Assembly (NCBI GenBank): GCA_965372385.1
Contig: CBDVCD010000174.1
Location: 1 to 7,214, forward strand
Source: JASJBU01 sp965372385
Lineage (GTDB): Bacteria > Pseudomonadota > Gammaproteobacteria > Chromatiales > Chromatiaceae
Direction of reading: 5' to 3'
DNA length: 7,214 bases
Shown: piece after piece, positions 1 to 6,762 of the stretch
Layout of the letters: each line of letters starts with the position of its first letter
Numbering within the stretch: position 1 is the first letter of the stretch
The notes under the pieces: model-generated
What the model was told of the DNA's origin: nothing
Seen by the model: the letters and a program-made list of their open reading frames with translations, nothing else
Databases searched by the model: none
Made by a program: the position numbers and the translations under genes

Positions 1-1550
1 AACAGTGTCACACACACTATGGAGTCGCCATGCTTTTCGACTTCCGGCCGCAGCAAACCTGCAGCCTTTTCTGCCAGCGGTTGTTGCAAACGTGTTTCTA
101 CATTGTCTCGGGGATCCAGTTCGTCAATGTATTGAATTTTCTCAGAATCGCACAGGGTGCAGCCGCCATAGTCATCACAGGGCTTGCCTTCCTGCCGGGT
201 GTAACTATTCGTGCCAAAGTGACTGCACACCGGAGCGCCGTAACCTGGCTGACGGGGAATCACGGTAGCTGCAGCGTCTCCCCCATCCGGATCGCGCACG
301 ATCCCGTCGCCTTTGCGTTCCGGAAAGTACCCCTGATCGACGAAGTGGCCGGCTGCAACGGCGTTATAATAGCCGCCGCCCTCAAGAATTTCTTCCAGAA
401 AAAGCACTGCGCGCTCTTTGAGCTCGCGCACCATATCCCGCATTGGGCCTTCCCTGCGCAGCTCAACCTGCTCGTTGATGCCGTCAATACCCATGAGTGT
501 TTGCCGCGTCGTATTTACCCCGGCAACATTGTTATAGTGCCAGGGAATATTCCGTCCCTCATCCGGGGTGATGCTGCTCTGGATATCCGCCGAGGTCAGA
601 CGTGAGATCAGGGTGTCGAGTACATGGGTAACAGTTGTCTCCATGGTGTCGGACTCCATGTACCGTGTATTCTGCTGAGCACGGAACCTGTAGCCCTGGA
701 AAAGCTCGCGCAGCGCAACGGCATAAGGCAGATCCAGGCGCATCTTCGGGGCCGGTGGCGCAGTGGGCGGGACCGTGGACAGGGCAATCAGGTCTGCCTT
801 CATTCCCGCCGCTCTCGAGTAGGCGGTATTGATGGCGTGCTGCACAAAGAGCTCCGGCGTCACCTTCCAGGCCTCTTTAGCGGTGGCATTGGCGTTATGG
901 GCGCCGTCGAGTTGGAGGATTCCGGCTCCGTCCATGATTTTTTTTGCCTCCGCAGCATCCACAAAGGAACGGTGCATATTGATGTTGCGATACAAGACAT
1001 TGTACTGTGGGTCCTGGTGAGCCCCGTTCATACCTTCTTCAGCGAATAGAACCGCTATCTCAGGGCCGGCAACGCCACTCACGTAAGAATGAAAATTGAT
1101 GGGTCTGCCAACCTCGTCTTCGATGGCATCGAGCGCCTTACGGGTCGCCCGGATCTGTTTTCTGGTGATCGGGATGCCGGCGACACCCTCAGGTGTGCCC
1201 TCGATAAGTCCATCAATATGGGATTGGCCAGTGGTGCGGATAACCATGATATGGTCGGCGCCATGCCAGGCGGCCATACGCATGCGGCGCAGATCATCCT
1301 CAAAATGACCGGAAGCGATTTCCGTGGTGATCACCATGTCACTCTGTGGATCGATGTTTTCAAAGGCAGGAGCGACAGAGAGTGGAACCGAGTTCTTAAG
1401 ATCTGCGGAGGAGTCTTTATAGATAAAGGGGCCGATCTGCCGGTTCTCGATTTTGGTACGCCAGGTCCAACCCTTACGTCTTGGACGATAGCTCTCGAGG
1501 TCCTTGAGCACCTCCCGTATGTCGAGTTTCTTGTCAGGAGTTAACTTCAT
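1..1550 (-). CDS. oraE: D-ornithine 4,5-aminomutase, large subunit OraE (3' end beyond window)
   Basis: Large catalytic subunit of D-ornithine 4,5-aminomutase, a cytoplasmic enzyme using adenosylcobalamin and pyridoxal phosphate to turn D-ornithine into 2,4-diaminopentanoate. The frame reads open from ATG at 1550 to the left edge (516 codons). It begins MKLTPDKKLDIREVLKDLES and contains typical OraE segments: IASGHFEDDLRRMRMAAWHG, RPINFHSYVSGVAGPEIAVL, EEGMNGAHQDPQYNVLYRNI and ILQLDGAHNANATAKEAW. From memory the family is about 740 residues, so the window holds the TIM-barrel part and lacks the C-terminal Rossmann domain that carries the cobalamin-binding histidine and PLP lysine. Cysteines lie at about residues 442, 458, 464 and 467. 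The start overlaps the oraS stop as ATGA and has GGAGG 10 nt upstream. Family assignment is recognised from sequence; completeness beyond the window is unknown. Confidence 0.95.
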   Translation of the reverse strand, partial: MKLTPDKKLDIREVLKDLESYRPRRKGWTWRTKIENRQIGPFIYKDSSADLKNSVPLSVAPAFENIDPQSDMVITTEIASGHFEDDLRRMRMAAWHGADHIMVIRTTGQSHIDGLIEGTPEGVAGIPITRKQIRATRKALDAIEDEVGRPINFHSYVSGVAGPEIAVLFAEEGMNGAHQDPQYNVLYRNINMHRSFVDAAEAKKIMDGAGILQLDGAHNANATAKEAWKVTPELFVQHAINTAYSRAAGMKADLIALSTVPPTAPPAPKMRLDLPYAVALRELFQGYRFRAQQNTRYMESDTMETTVTHVLDTLISRLTSADIQSSITPDEGRNIPWHYNNVAGVNTTRQTLMGIDGINEQVELRREGPMRDMVRELKERAVLFLEEILEGGGYYNAVAAGHFVDQGYFPERKGDGIVRDPDGGDAAATVIPRQPGYGAPVCSHFGTNSYTRQEGKPCDDYGGCTLCDSEKIQYIDELDPRDNVETRLQQPLAEKAAGLLRPEVEKHGDSIVCVTL

Positions 1551-1900
1551 CGGTCCAGTTCCTCCCAATAACGTCCTGCCAGGAGAGCAATCCCAGTCTC
1601 GCGGACAGAGATCCCCTTACTTTTGCTCAGTTCGAGAACAAGGCGGCCTGCACCGTGACCAAGAAGCTCGCGTTTCCCCAACAGCTCGACGAGTGATTTG
1701 GCTTCGATGGATGAAAATCCCATCCGTAGCAATACGGAGCGCTCGATGGATGGTGTTGTATAGGTGCGCGCCTCCTCAACCAAAGGCGCGACAATTTTCT
1801 CGGTAAGGCTCCAGAAGTAGGAATGCAGTTCATTGTCCGACATGGCCTGCAGCTGATGGCGACGCGACGTAAAATCATCTTCTCGTTCCAAGGATTTCAT
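1547..1900 (-). CDS. oraS: D-ornithine 4,5-aminomutase, small subunit OraS
   Basis: Small subunit (117 residues) of D-ornithine 4,5-aminomutase, which pairs with OraE; known OraS proteins are of about this size. The protein starts MKSLEREDDFTSRRHQLQAM, is mostly predicted helix, and contains the segment TPSIERSVLLRMGFSSIEAK followed by a glycine-rich GHGAGRLVLEL stretch and the end GRYWEELDR. It has no signal peptide or membrane segment. The ATG at 1900 is preceded by AGGAGGG with 7 nt spacing, the clearest ribosome binding site in the operon. The gene overlaps the end of ortB by 26 nt, and its TGA overlaps the oraE ATG, so it is certainly co-transcribed and probably translationally coupled to both. 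The assignment rests on residue pattern, size and its position directly before oraE. Confidence 0.94.
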   Translation of the reverse strand: MKSLEREDDFTSRRHQLQAMSDNELHSYFWSLTEKIVAPLVEEARTYTTPSIERSVLLRMGFSSIEAKSLVELLGKRELLGHGAGRLVLELSKSKGISVRETGIALLAGRYWEELDR

Positions 1901-3320
1901 TGCTGTTCCCTCCTGATTGATACTTCTTAATTAGCTTTTTAACATAGGTTGGACTCGTTCGAGTCTCGTCCGCCAGGAACGTATAATCAATATCACGTAG
2001 ATGCACTCCATCAGGGAGTGTATCAAGAGCATGACGAATATAAGAGGAGCGAATATGGTCCAGGTCCACATCCATAACCCTGAGGTCAGTTGGATGTTCC
2101 GGGATCACAATTCTCTTGCCCGGTTTCTCTTCCCTGGGATCACCCCGCTTCACCTCGATGCCCAATTGCCTGGCAAGGTTAAGCTGGGCAAGCGGATGCT
2201 TGCCCGCACCCGTGTATTCTGTCTCCTGAACGACGATGATGCGATCCTCATCGAGCTCCCGTGCGATGACAAAGGCAGCGGCAAGGGAGGTATTACCGGC
2301 GGCTCCACGCTGTAGTCCTTCCAGTTTCGCAAGCACCTCGGTGATATAAAAAACCTCGCCCTGGGTGACGGTGACAAATCGATCCATGTAGCGTAATGGC
2401 CGGGCAGCATTACGAGGCACGTCGACCCTGTCAGGCCAAGTGGTGAAGGGTATGGAGAATCCGGTGTGACCGGTGGTGAAGGACTTTCGGTTGAAGTCGT
2501 GGTCAGAAGCCATATGCAGTCCGGAGAGGTCGACACTGGCTGCGATCATTTCGGTGTCCATTGCCCCTGCTTTGCGCAGGCCCCTGGCTGTACCGGTTAC
2601 ATTGCCGCCGCCGGCGTGGGTGGTGATAACAACATCCGGAAAACGTCCTGTTTGTTCACGTGCCTGGCTGGCGAGCTCATAACCAAGTGTTTCAATGCCG
2701 AGGATCGAATAGGGTGTATACAGAGAGGCATTGAAATAGCCGGTTTCCTTGAGAATGCAAAGAAAAACGTAGAAAAGCTCCGGGCCGACCGAAAGGCGGA
2801 CCACCTCCGCACCGTAGGCCTCGCAGGCACGGGTCTTTTCGGCAATCTCGGGCTGGGCAATGGATTGGCTGTCGAAGGCCTCCTGCACCACAATACAGCG
2901 CAACCCAGCCTTGGCGGCCTGTGAAGCCACCGCAGCACCGTAGTTGCCGCTCGTTGCGGCGACAACTCCGGGGTAGCTGCGTTTTTTCGCCTCATGTACG
3001 GAGAGCGAGGCTCGCCGGTCCTTGAATGATCCAGACGGATTCGCCGCCTCGTCCTTGATGAAGATTCTCGCCCCCTTGCCGGGAGTTGCGAACGTCCGTG
3101 CCAGCTCAGTAATGTTGCCCAGCTCAACCAGCGGTGTATTACCAACTGCTGTCCGACTTTGCACTGCGCGAGTCGTTTCTATGTCGTAACCCGTATCAAT
3201 AAGGAGTTGTTCGTAGTCAAAGGAGAGCGCGCCCGTTGTATACTGCGCATAGTCGATCCCGACAGATGCCCGCATGATCTCAGCGCGTTGCACCATGATT
3301 TGTTCGTAGCTCTCCTTCAC
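1875..3320 (-). CDS. ortB: 2-amino-4-ketopentanoate thiolase, beta subunit OrtB
   Basis: PLP-dependent beta subunit of 2-amino-4-ketopentanoate thiolase, which with OrtA and CoA cleaves 2-amino-4-ketopentanoate to acetyl-CoA and alanine. The 481-residue protein has the fold-type II (threonine synthase-like) pattern. The candidate Schiff-base lysine is Lys100 in NPSGSFKDRRAS, SGNYG at 124-128 would hold the cofactor ring, and HAGGGNVTG at about 235-243 is the phosphate-binding glycine loop. I chose GTG at 3320, which overlaps the preceding TGA as GTGA, because MKESYEQIMVQRAEIMRAS resembles the N-terminus I recall for OrtB. ATG at 3296 is the alternative, with AAGGAG a rather long 15 nt upstream. 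The C-terminal end overlaps oraS. No odd residues or breaks are visible. Confidence 0.94.
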   Translation of the reverse strand: MKESYEQIMVQRAEIMRASVGIDYAQYTTGALSFDYEQLLIDTGYDIETTRAVQSRTAVGNTPLVELGNITELARTFATPGKGARIFIKDEAANPSGSFKDRRASLSVHEAKKRSYPGVVAATSGNYGAAVASQAAKAGLRCIVVQEAFDSQSIAQPEIAEKTRACEAYGAEVVRLSVGPELFYVFLCILKETGYFNASLYTPYSILGIETLGYELASQAREQTGRFPDVVITTHAGGGNVTGTARGLRKAGAMDTEMIAASVDLSGLHMASDHDFNRKSFTTGHTGFSIPFTTWPDRVDVPRNAARPLRYMDRFVTVTQGEVFYITEVLAKLEGLQRGAAGNTSLAAAFVIARELDEDRIIVVQETEYTGAGKHPLAQLNLARQLGIEVKRGDPREEKPGKRIVIPEHPTDLRVMDVDLDHIRSSYIRHALDTLPDGVHLRDIDYTFLADETRTSPTYVKKLIKKYQSGGNSNEILGTRR

Positions 3321-3631
3321 TTAACGCGGCCTCGCTTGCGCAGGATGGTTCGTACCTCTTCGCCGATGGTGGAAAGTTCAGGAACCGGAGGTCCAAAACC
3401 GTGGGTATAGGCGGGATTGACCTCTGTAATGGTCCCGCGCAATCGTCGGCCAACGGATGTGATGATTTCAGCTTCTTGACCCAACGAAGCAGGCTCGGCC
3501 AGAAAACCTTTCACCCGCATCTCCAGAGGATGCTGACAGGTATCTGCAGGAACCTGCGGTGCGCGTTCGCCGGGTGCAAGCAGGGTCCGGTGTATCTCCA
3601 CCCAGATGCCTTTTGCGATCCGCTCCGCCAT
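3317..3631 (-). CDS. ortA: 2-amino-4-ketopentanoate thiolase, alpha subunit OrtA
   Basis: Small alpha subunit (104 residues) of the ornithine-pathway thiolase, partner of OrtB. Recognised from KGIWVEIHRTLLAPGERAPQ, then PLEMRVKGFL, a GRRLRGTITEVNPAYTHGFG stretch and the end VRTILRKRGRVK; the length matches OrtA. The ATG at 3631 has CAGGAG 6 nt upstream, so separate translation is plausible. However, the upstream ord frame has no stop before this ATG. The same frame is open from 4444 through ord into ortA, so an Ord-OrtA fusion protein is also encoded in principle. The TGA overlaps the ortB GTG start. I call it as its own gene because of the preserved ribosome binding site and because the known thiolase uses a free small subunit. 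Confidence 0.88.
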   Translation of the reverse strand: MAERIAKGIWVEIHRTLLAPGERAPQVPADTCQHPLEMRVKGFLAEPASLGQEAEIITSVGRRLRGTITEVNPAYTHGFGPPVPELSTIGEEVRTILRKRGRVK

Positions 3632-3637
3632 GGCGCG

Positions 3638-3643
3638 CTCCTG
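3638..3643 (-). promoter_or_regulatory. Ribosome binding site of ortA inside the ord frame
   Basis: CAGGAG lies 6 nt before the ATG at 3631. In the ord frame these bases are read as part of the linker peptide HRRFQERA between Ord and OrtA. Its conservation argues that OrtA is initiated on its own even though the frames are continuous. Confidence 0.7.
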
Positions 3644-4444
3644 AAATCTCCTATGGATGAAACGTCGTACGTCGCTCAATATGGCTGCGGGCACAGGTAA
3701 ATCAGCCATACAGTGGAGTCCCGGTGCTGCGTTCAGCAGCCGGGGAATCATATTCACCGCCCGGCCACAGGTAGCCATTCCTCCGGGAATTTCAGGGCTT
3801 CCGGCAAGACGGACATCCGGGGCGCCATTTATTTCAATGGTGTCGCCGGTTGTCGTCCCTTCAAGTTGCGGATGGATCTGCTGGGGATGGATCAGGGTAA
3901 TGACCGGTGCACCCTGCCGATAGGCCACTGCCTGATGGAAACAGCCCGCCACCTGTCCGCTTTCCACGGTGACGAAAGGTGTTTTGCGCCGGACTCGTGA
4001 AACAATAGGCTCCCGGATTTCTTCAATAAGTTCTATCTCCCAGCCTAAAACGTCGGCGATCATGTGAATCGACTCCGTGAACCCGATGTGGCCGACAACC
4101 GTGCCATTTTCCAGGCCCTTTTGAAATTCTTCCAGGTCAAGTCCCACACCCTGGCTGGCAAGCACCGACGGTCCGTATGGCGATAGGTCGTTGACGCGTC
4201 TGGCAGTGATCGATCGAACATCAGCACAGACACCTGTCAGGGCAATAATGAGCAGGTCAAGCGCAAAGCCGGGATTTATGCCGGTACCGAGAACCCCGAC
4301 ACTGCGGGAGACGGCTAAGTCATGTATTTCTTTGGCAAAGGTCGGTGAACTGCAGGCGGGATAGGCCATCTCTTCAGCAATGGAGACAACATGGACGCCG
4401 TGGCGCACCAGAGTCGTAATTTCTTCCCCGGCATCGACTATTTT

Positions 4445-4447
4445 TTA
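4445..4447 (-). other. In-frame TAA stop in ord (codon 89)
   Basis: On the coding strand the context is ACC TGT TAA AAA ATA GTC GAT. The codons on both sides encode recognisable Ord sequence in the same frame, so this is a point nonsense and not a frameshift. TAA has no known recoding as selenocysteine (TGA) or pyrrolysine (TAG). Confidence 0.9.
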
Positions 4448-4769
4448 ACAGGTGGCCTGAATCGCCACATGCGGCCTGGTCTGCTCGATCACCGTTGTCA
4501 GATCCGCGCTGATGGCGATGCCAAGGTCTCGTTCAAGCCCGATCGCCCGACCAAGATCCATGCCGGCGCGGCGGATCCTTTTGCCATAGGCGCCCACCAG
4601 TTCAAGGCCTTGCTTGTCAAGCAGCAAACGGGCTATTCCAGCTCCCATTTGCCCCGTCCCAAGAAGCAGGACCCGGATACGATTATCTCTGCCGGAGCGT
4701 TCTAATTCCATTGTATAGTGATTTTCACCTTGCTTTTTCAGCAATAGAGTGGAAAATGTTGTTTTCTCG

Positions 4770-5702
4770 TTACTCCCCCCATACAATATCAGGTACATTT
4801 TGATCAATTACGGTGCCCGCCTTACCCTGCAGGATTGCATCTACGTCCTTGAGTGCGCCAATGCCTACGACTGTTCCGCTCTGCTCGACAAACTCGATGG
4901 CGGCCTCCACTTTCGGACCCATGGAGCCAGGAGCGAAACAAAATTCGCGTAGTCGCTCTGGTGTAATACGCCGAATGGCGCGGGCGTGAGATTCACCCCA
5001 ATCCTTATAAACCGCGTCAACATCGGTTAGCAGAAGAAGTGCATCGGCTTTCAGCTCCCGTGCCAGAAGCGAGCTAGCCAGATCTTTGTCGATCACCGCC
5101 TCCACGCCTATCAGGCTTCCATCCTCCCGATAAACAGTGGGAATACCGCCGCCGCCAGCGCAGATCACGATGATCCCATGGTTGATCAACAGCTCAATCA
5201 CCCTCAGTTCCAAGATCCGTATTGGCCGCGGTGAAGGCACCACTCGTCGATAGTCCTCGCCGTCAAGGGCAATGGTCCACCCTCGTTCACGGGCAAGCTT
5301 GCGTGCTTCGTCTTCGCTGTAAATCGGTCCGATGGGTTTAGTCGGGTGTTTGAAGGCGAAATCAGCAGGATCAACCTCGATTTGAGTGAGCAATGTTGCG
5401 CAACAGCGTGCCGCTGGTAACAAGTTGCCCAACTCCTGCTCAATCAGGTAACCGATCATGCCCTCGGTTTCCGCGTCTAGGATATCCAAAGGGAAGACCT
5501 CGCCGGATTTGTAAGCCGCACTTTGTAAGGCCAACATCCCAACCTGTGGACCATTGCCATGGGAAATCACTAGATCATGTTCGCGGGCAATCGGCGCCAG
5601 CGCACTGGCCGCAATCTTTACGTTGCGGCGTTGGTTTTCAGCGGTCAAGGGCTCCCCGCGGCGCAGCAATGCATTACCCCCCAGGGCGATCACGATACGC
5701 AT
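4770..5702 (-). CDS. arcC: Carbamate kinase
   Basis: Carbamate kinase (310 residues, the usual family length) transfers phosphate from carbamoyl phosphate to ADP, giving ATP, CO2 and ammonia in the cytoplasm. The amino-acid kinase fold is evident: IALGGNALLRRGEPLTAENQ at residues 4-23, HGNGPQVGMLALQ, DAETEGMIGYLIEQEL, VVPSPRP, the nucleotide-site CAGGGGIPTV, GVEAVIDKDLASSLLA, LLLLTDVDAVYKDW, and GSMGPKVEAA near the C-terminus. As first gene of the ornithine operon it suggests that ornithine is supplied from arginine or citrulline, with the carbamoyl phosphate used for ATP. No strong Shine-Dalgarno sequence precedes the ATG at 5702 (CAGCTTGTGAAGTTAAACT). The gene ends 58 nt before ord with no terminator visible between. 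The frame is intact. Confidence 0.96.
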   Translation of the reverse strand: MRIVIALGGNALLRRGEPLTAENQRRNVKIAASALAPIAREHDLVISHGNGPQVGMLALQSAAYKSGEVFPLDILDAETEGMIGYLIEQELGNLLPAARCCATLLTQIEVDPADFAFKHPTKPIGPIYSEDEARKLARERGWTIALDGEDYRRVVPSPRPIRILELRVIELLINHGIIVICAGGGGIPTVYREDGSLIGVEAVIDKDLASSLLARELKADALLLLTDVDAVYKDWGESHARAIRRITPERLREFCFAPGSMGPKVEAAIEFVEQSGTVVGIGALKDVDAILQGKAGTVIDQNVPDIVWGE

Positions 5703-5789
5703 AGTTTAACTTCACAAGCTGATAATCATAACGGCTTACGGCACAGATACATTTCCACCCTGATCAAAGAGGATGTAAGTTTCAGATTC

Positions 5790-5833
5790 AAGGGGCCTTT
5801 GAAAAAATGTGCAGAATCGAAAAGTGGCCCCTT
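5790..5833. promoter_or_regulatory. Long-loop inverted repeat in the arcC leader
   Basis: AAGGGGCC (5790-5797) and GGCCCCTT (5826-5833) are perfectly complementary across a 28-nt loop, inside the predicted untranslated leader of arcC. No T-run follows on the minus strand, so it does not look like a simple terminator. I recognise no known riboswitch here. Confidence 0.4.
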
Positions 5834-5845
5834 CTCTTACTGCCT

Positions 5846-5871
5846 GAATTGAGTGATTTTTTACTCAATTC
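5846..5871. promoter_or_regulatory. Perfect 9-bp inverted repeat at the operon start (operator or leader hairpin)
   Basis: GAATTGAGT and ACTCAATTC are separated by 8 nt (GATTTTTT). The repeat sits a few bases downstream of the predicted start of arcC transcription, where a repressor would block transcription. As RNA it would be a stable 5' hairpin. Read on the plus strand it is followed by a T-rich run and could act as a terminator for plus-strand transcripts. Confidence 0.5.
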
Positions 5872-5884
5872 TAATTTTATATTT

Positions 5885-5914
5885 ATTATAGTTCAACTGC
5901 GGCTTGAGATCCAA
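5885..5914 (-). promoter_or_regulatory. Sigma70-type promoter of the arcC-ora operon
   Basis: On the minus strand TTGGAT (5914-5909) is followed after 18 nt by a perfect TATAAT (5890-5885). Transcription would start near 5878, leaving a leader of about 175 nt before arcC. This is the best match upstream of the operon; the -35 is 4 of 6. Confidence 0.6.
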
Positions 5915-6008
5915 ATATTTTCTTTGAGTCCATTACGAGTTCCATGTGATATCAGCCACTGGTTCAGTTGAGATAGCGGGATGAATAATGTTACATTTTA
6001 AGGTTTAA

Positions 6009-6371
6009 ACCACGCTCACCTGTTCTCCGGAGTTGATAGTTGATCGTCTCCCTTCAGCCGATCGTCGCGTACTGCTCTTCGGTGAAACAGGTCGCGGAAA
6101 GTCAACGCTGGCAGTCGGTATGGCACAAGCACTCAACAAGGCCGGTAATTCCTGCGATCTCATTGGCGCTGATCCCAGTTTACCGCTTTTCGGGGTCCCC
6201 AGCGCGGCTTGCCTTGGCCATTGGCAGAAAGAAGGCTCTCGAAGCATTGACTCGCAAGGTGACAGTGATTCACTACCCGGCTTTACCCAAACGAAAGGTA
6301 GCTACTTTATCTATGTAGCAACCAGTCACCCTGCCAACTACTACTGCGTGGTGTTTCTGTCCGTTTCGTAA
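6009..6371 (+). pseudogene. Fragment of a P-loop NTPase, Clp1/polynucleotide-kinase-like
   Basis: The frame is open from a stop at 6006 to TAA at 6369, but only the first part looks like protein. It has a Walker A motif GETGRGKST (6081-6107) followed by LAVGMAQALNKAG, a Walker B-like LIGAD, and PSLPLFGVPSAACLGHW. This order resembles the Clp1-type P-loop domain of bacterial polynucleotide-kinase-like proteins. After about 6235 the reading loses that character, and members of the family are several hundred residues longer. A TTG at 6033 is the only nearby start and has GGAG directly against it, too close to work. The plus-1 frame at about 6225-6308 reads ALEALTRKVTVIHYPALPK, which may be a displaced remnant. 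I infer a gene truncated at both ends; family naming is tentative. Confidence 0.45.
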
Positions 6372-6380
6372 GACTTGAGA

Positions 6381-6567
6381 TTATATGAGGTAAGGTTAAC
6401 CGGCGGTAGGCAAACGGACGGCTAAGAGATGTACAGATAAGGTTAAGTTGACTACGGCTTACCGTGAGGCTGTTTTTTCGCAAAATTGATTGATGGGTCA
6501 AATCATATACTATCAGGAATAATCTTAACCTGACGTTTGATCACCTCTGGTTAACCTTATCTCATAA
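6381..6567. repeat. Inverted repeat pair, about 187 bp span (MITE-like or IS remnant)
   Basis: Left arm TTATATGAGGTAAGGTTAACC (6381-6401) and right arm GGTTAACCTTATCTCATAA (6549-6567) are complementary over about 19 positions with one mismatch and a 2-nt insertion. Between them CGGTAGGC (6404-6411) faces GCTTACCG (6457-6464), and AGGTTAAG (6440-6447) faces CTTAACCT (6524-6531). No transposase frame lies inside. Nested inverted repeats of this sort suggest a small non-autonomous element or a recombination site. Confidence 0.45.
6521..6547 (+). repeat. Direct repeat copy 1 (AATCTTARCCTGACG family)
   Basis: AATCTTAACCTGACG, then TTTGATCACCTC. It matches the copy at 7118-7144 at about 24-25 of 28 aligned positions with two single-base gaps. 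It lies just beyond the 3' side of the small membrane protein gene. Confidence 0.55.
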
Positions 6568-6762
6568 CACCTTAACTTTGCCAAAATTTGCTTCAATACC
6601 AACAAGCGGTAGTATTCGAGATAAACTGCCGTTGGCGGTGTATAGTAGATATCGCAAGTTGGAGAAGATTCGGAAAATTAATAGCTTCGATCTGGCTGTA
6701 TTAACGCACTGCACCTATAACCGGCAGCAATAAGAAAATGAATAGGGTTGGTCGATCGACTA

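Larger units (their letters stand above)
3632..4711 (-). pseudogene. ord: 2,4-diaminopentanoate dehydrogenase, interrupted by in-frame TAA
   Basis: NAD(P)-dependent dehydrogenase that oxidatively deaminates 2,4-diaminopentanoate to 2-amino-4-ketopentanoate. From ATG at 4711 the first 88 codons hold the Rossmann entry strand and dinucleotide loop (RIRVLLLGTGQMGAG, residues about 12-26) and end VAIQATC. A TAA follows at 4447-4445. The same frame then continues with the rest of the enzyme: KIVDAGEEITTL, SIAEEMAYPA, LGTGINPGFALDLL, NDLSPYGPSVLASQGVG, VGHIGFTESIHMIADVLGWE, LIHPQQIHPQLEG, SPEIPGGMATCGRAVNMIPR and DLPVPAAILSDVRRF. No base is gained or lost, so a single substitution in a codon such as TCA would explain it. 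A GTG at 4408 could restart translation but would omit the cofactor-binding strand. Start choice: it is the first ATG before the Rossmann strand, 58 nt after arcC, with only a distant AAGGTG. It is either a recent nonsense mutation or a sequence error. Confidence 0.85.
5703..6008. other. Intergenic leader region upstream of arcC
   Basis: I see no gene here. The stretch holds the predicted operon promoter, the two inverted repeats described separately, and an AT-rich block at about 5855-5890. The part from about 5915 to 6008 shows nothing I can name. Confidence 0.6.
6372..6762. other. Gene-poor interval with repeats
   Basis: I find no gene with a credible start and ribosome binding site. The left half holds the inverted repeat pair and direct repeat copy 1, with the motif AAGGTTAA or its complement recurring at about 6392, 6438, 6524, 6551 and 6571. 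The right half holds a 10-bp palindrome GTCGATCGAC at 6751-6760 and an unsupported open frame without ATG. Confidence 0.5.

Noticed and set aside
30..605. 191-codon open frame on the plus strand
   Set aside because: It lies wholly antisense to oraE, whose protein is clearly recognisable on the minus strand, and its translation shows no family-like pattern.
624..1544. Plus-strand open frames of 141 and 151 codons
   Set aside because: Both are mirror frames of oraE, with no ribosome binding site of note and low-quality protein composition.
2150..3145. Two overlapping minus-strand frames (128 and 182 codons) and plus-strand frames in the same stretch
   Set aside because: They are alternative frames of ortB, rich in Arg, Ser and Pro as expected of GC-biased shadow frames.
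4408..4408. GTG at 4408 as the genuine start of a shorter protein
   Set aside because: It falls in the middle of conserved Ord sequence and would remove the whole nucleotide-binding strand-loop region. It could only be a restart after the nonsense codon.
4712..4807. Upstream extension of ord to TTG at 4807
   Set aside because: It would overlap the end of arcC and add a non-family sequence (MIKMYLILYGGSNEK). The ATG at 4711 lies about 11 residues before the Rossmann strand, as expected.
5811..5830. Sigma54 promoter upstream of arcC
   Set aside because: GGCCAC followed by TGC is present on the minus strand but the GG-GC spacing does not fit the -24/-12 arrangement.
6307..6501. 64-codon minus-strand frame
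   Set aside because: No ribosome binding site or recognisable pattern, and it runs across the inverted-repeat block.
6494..6733. Plus-strand open frame of about 79 codons ending in YNRQQ
   Set aside because: It has no ATG, no ribosome binding site, and crosses the repeats. The stretch LPLAVYSRYRKLEKIRKI looks protein-like but is not enough for a call.
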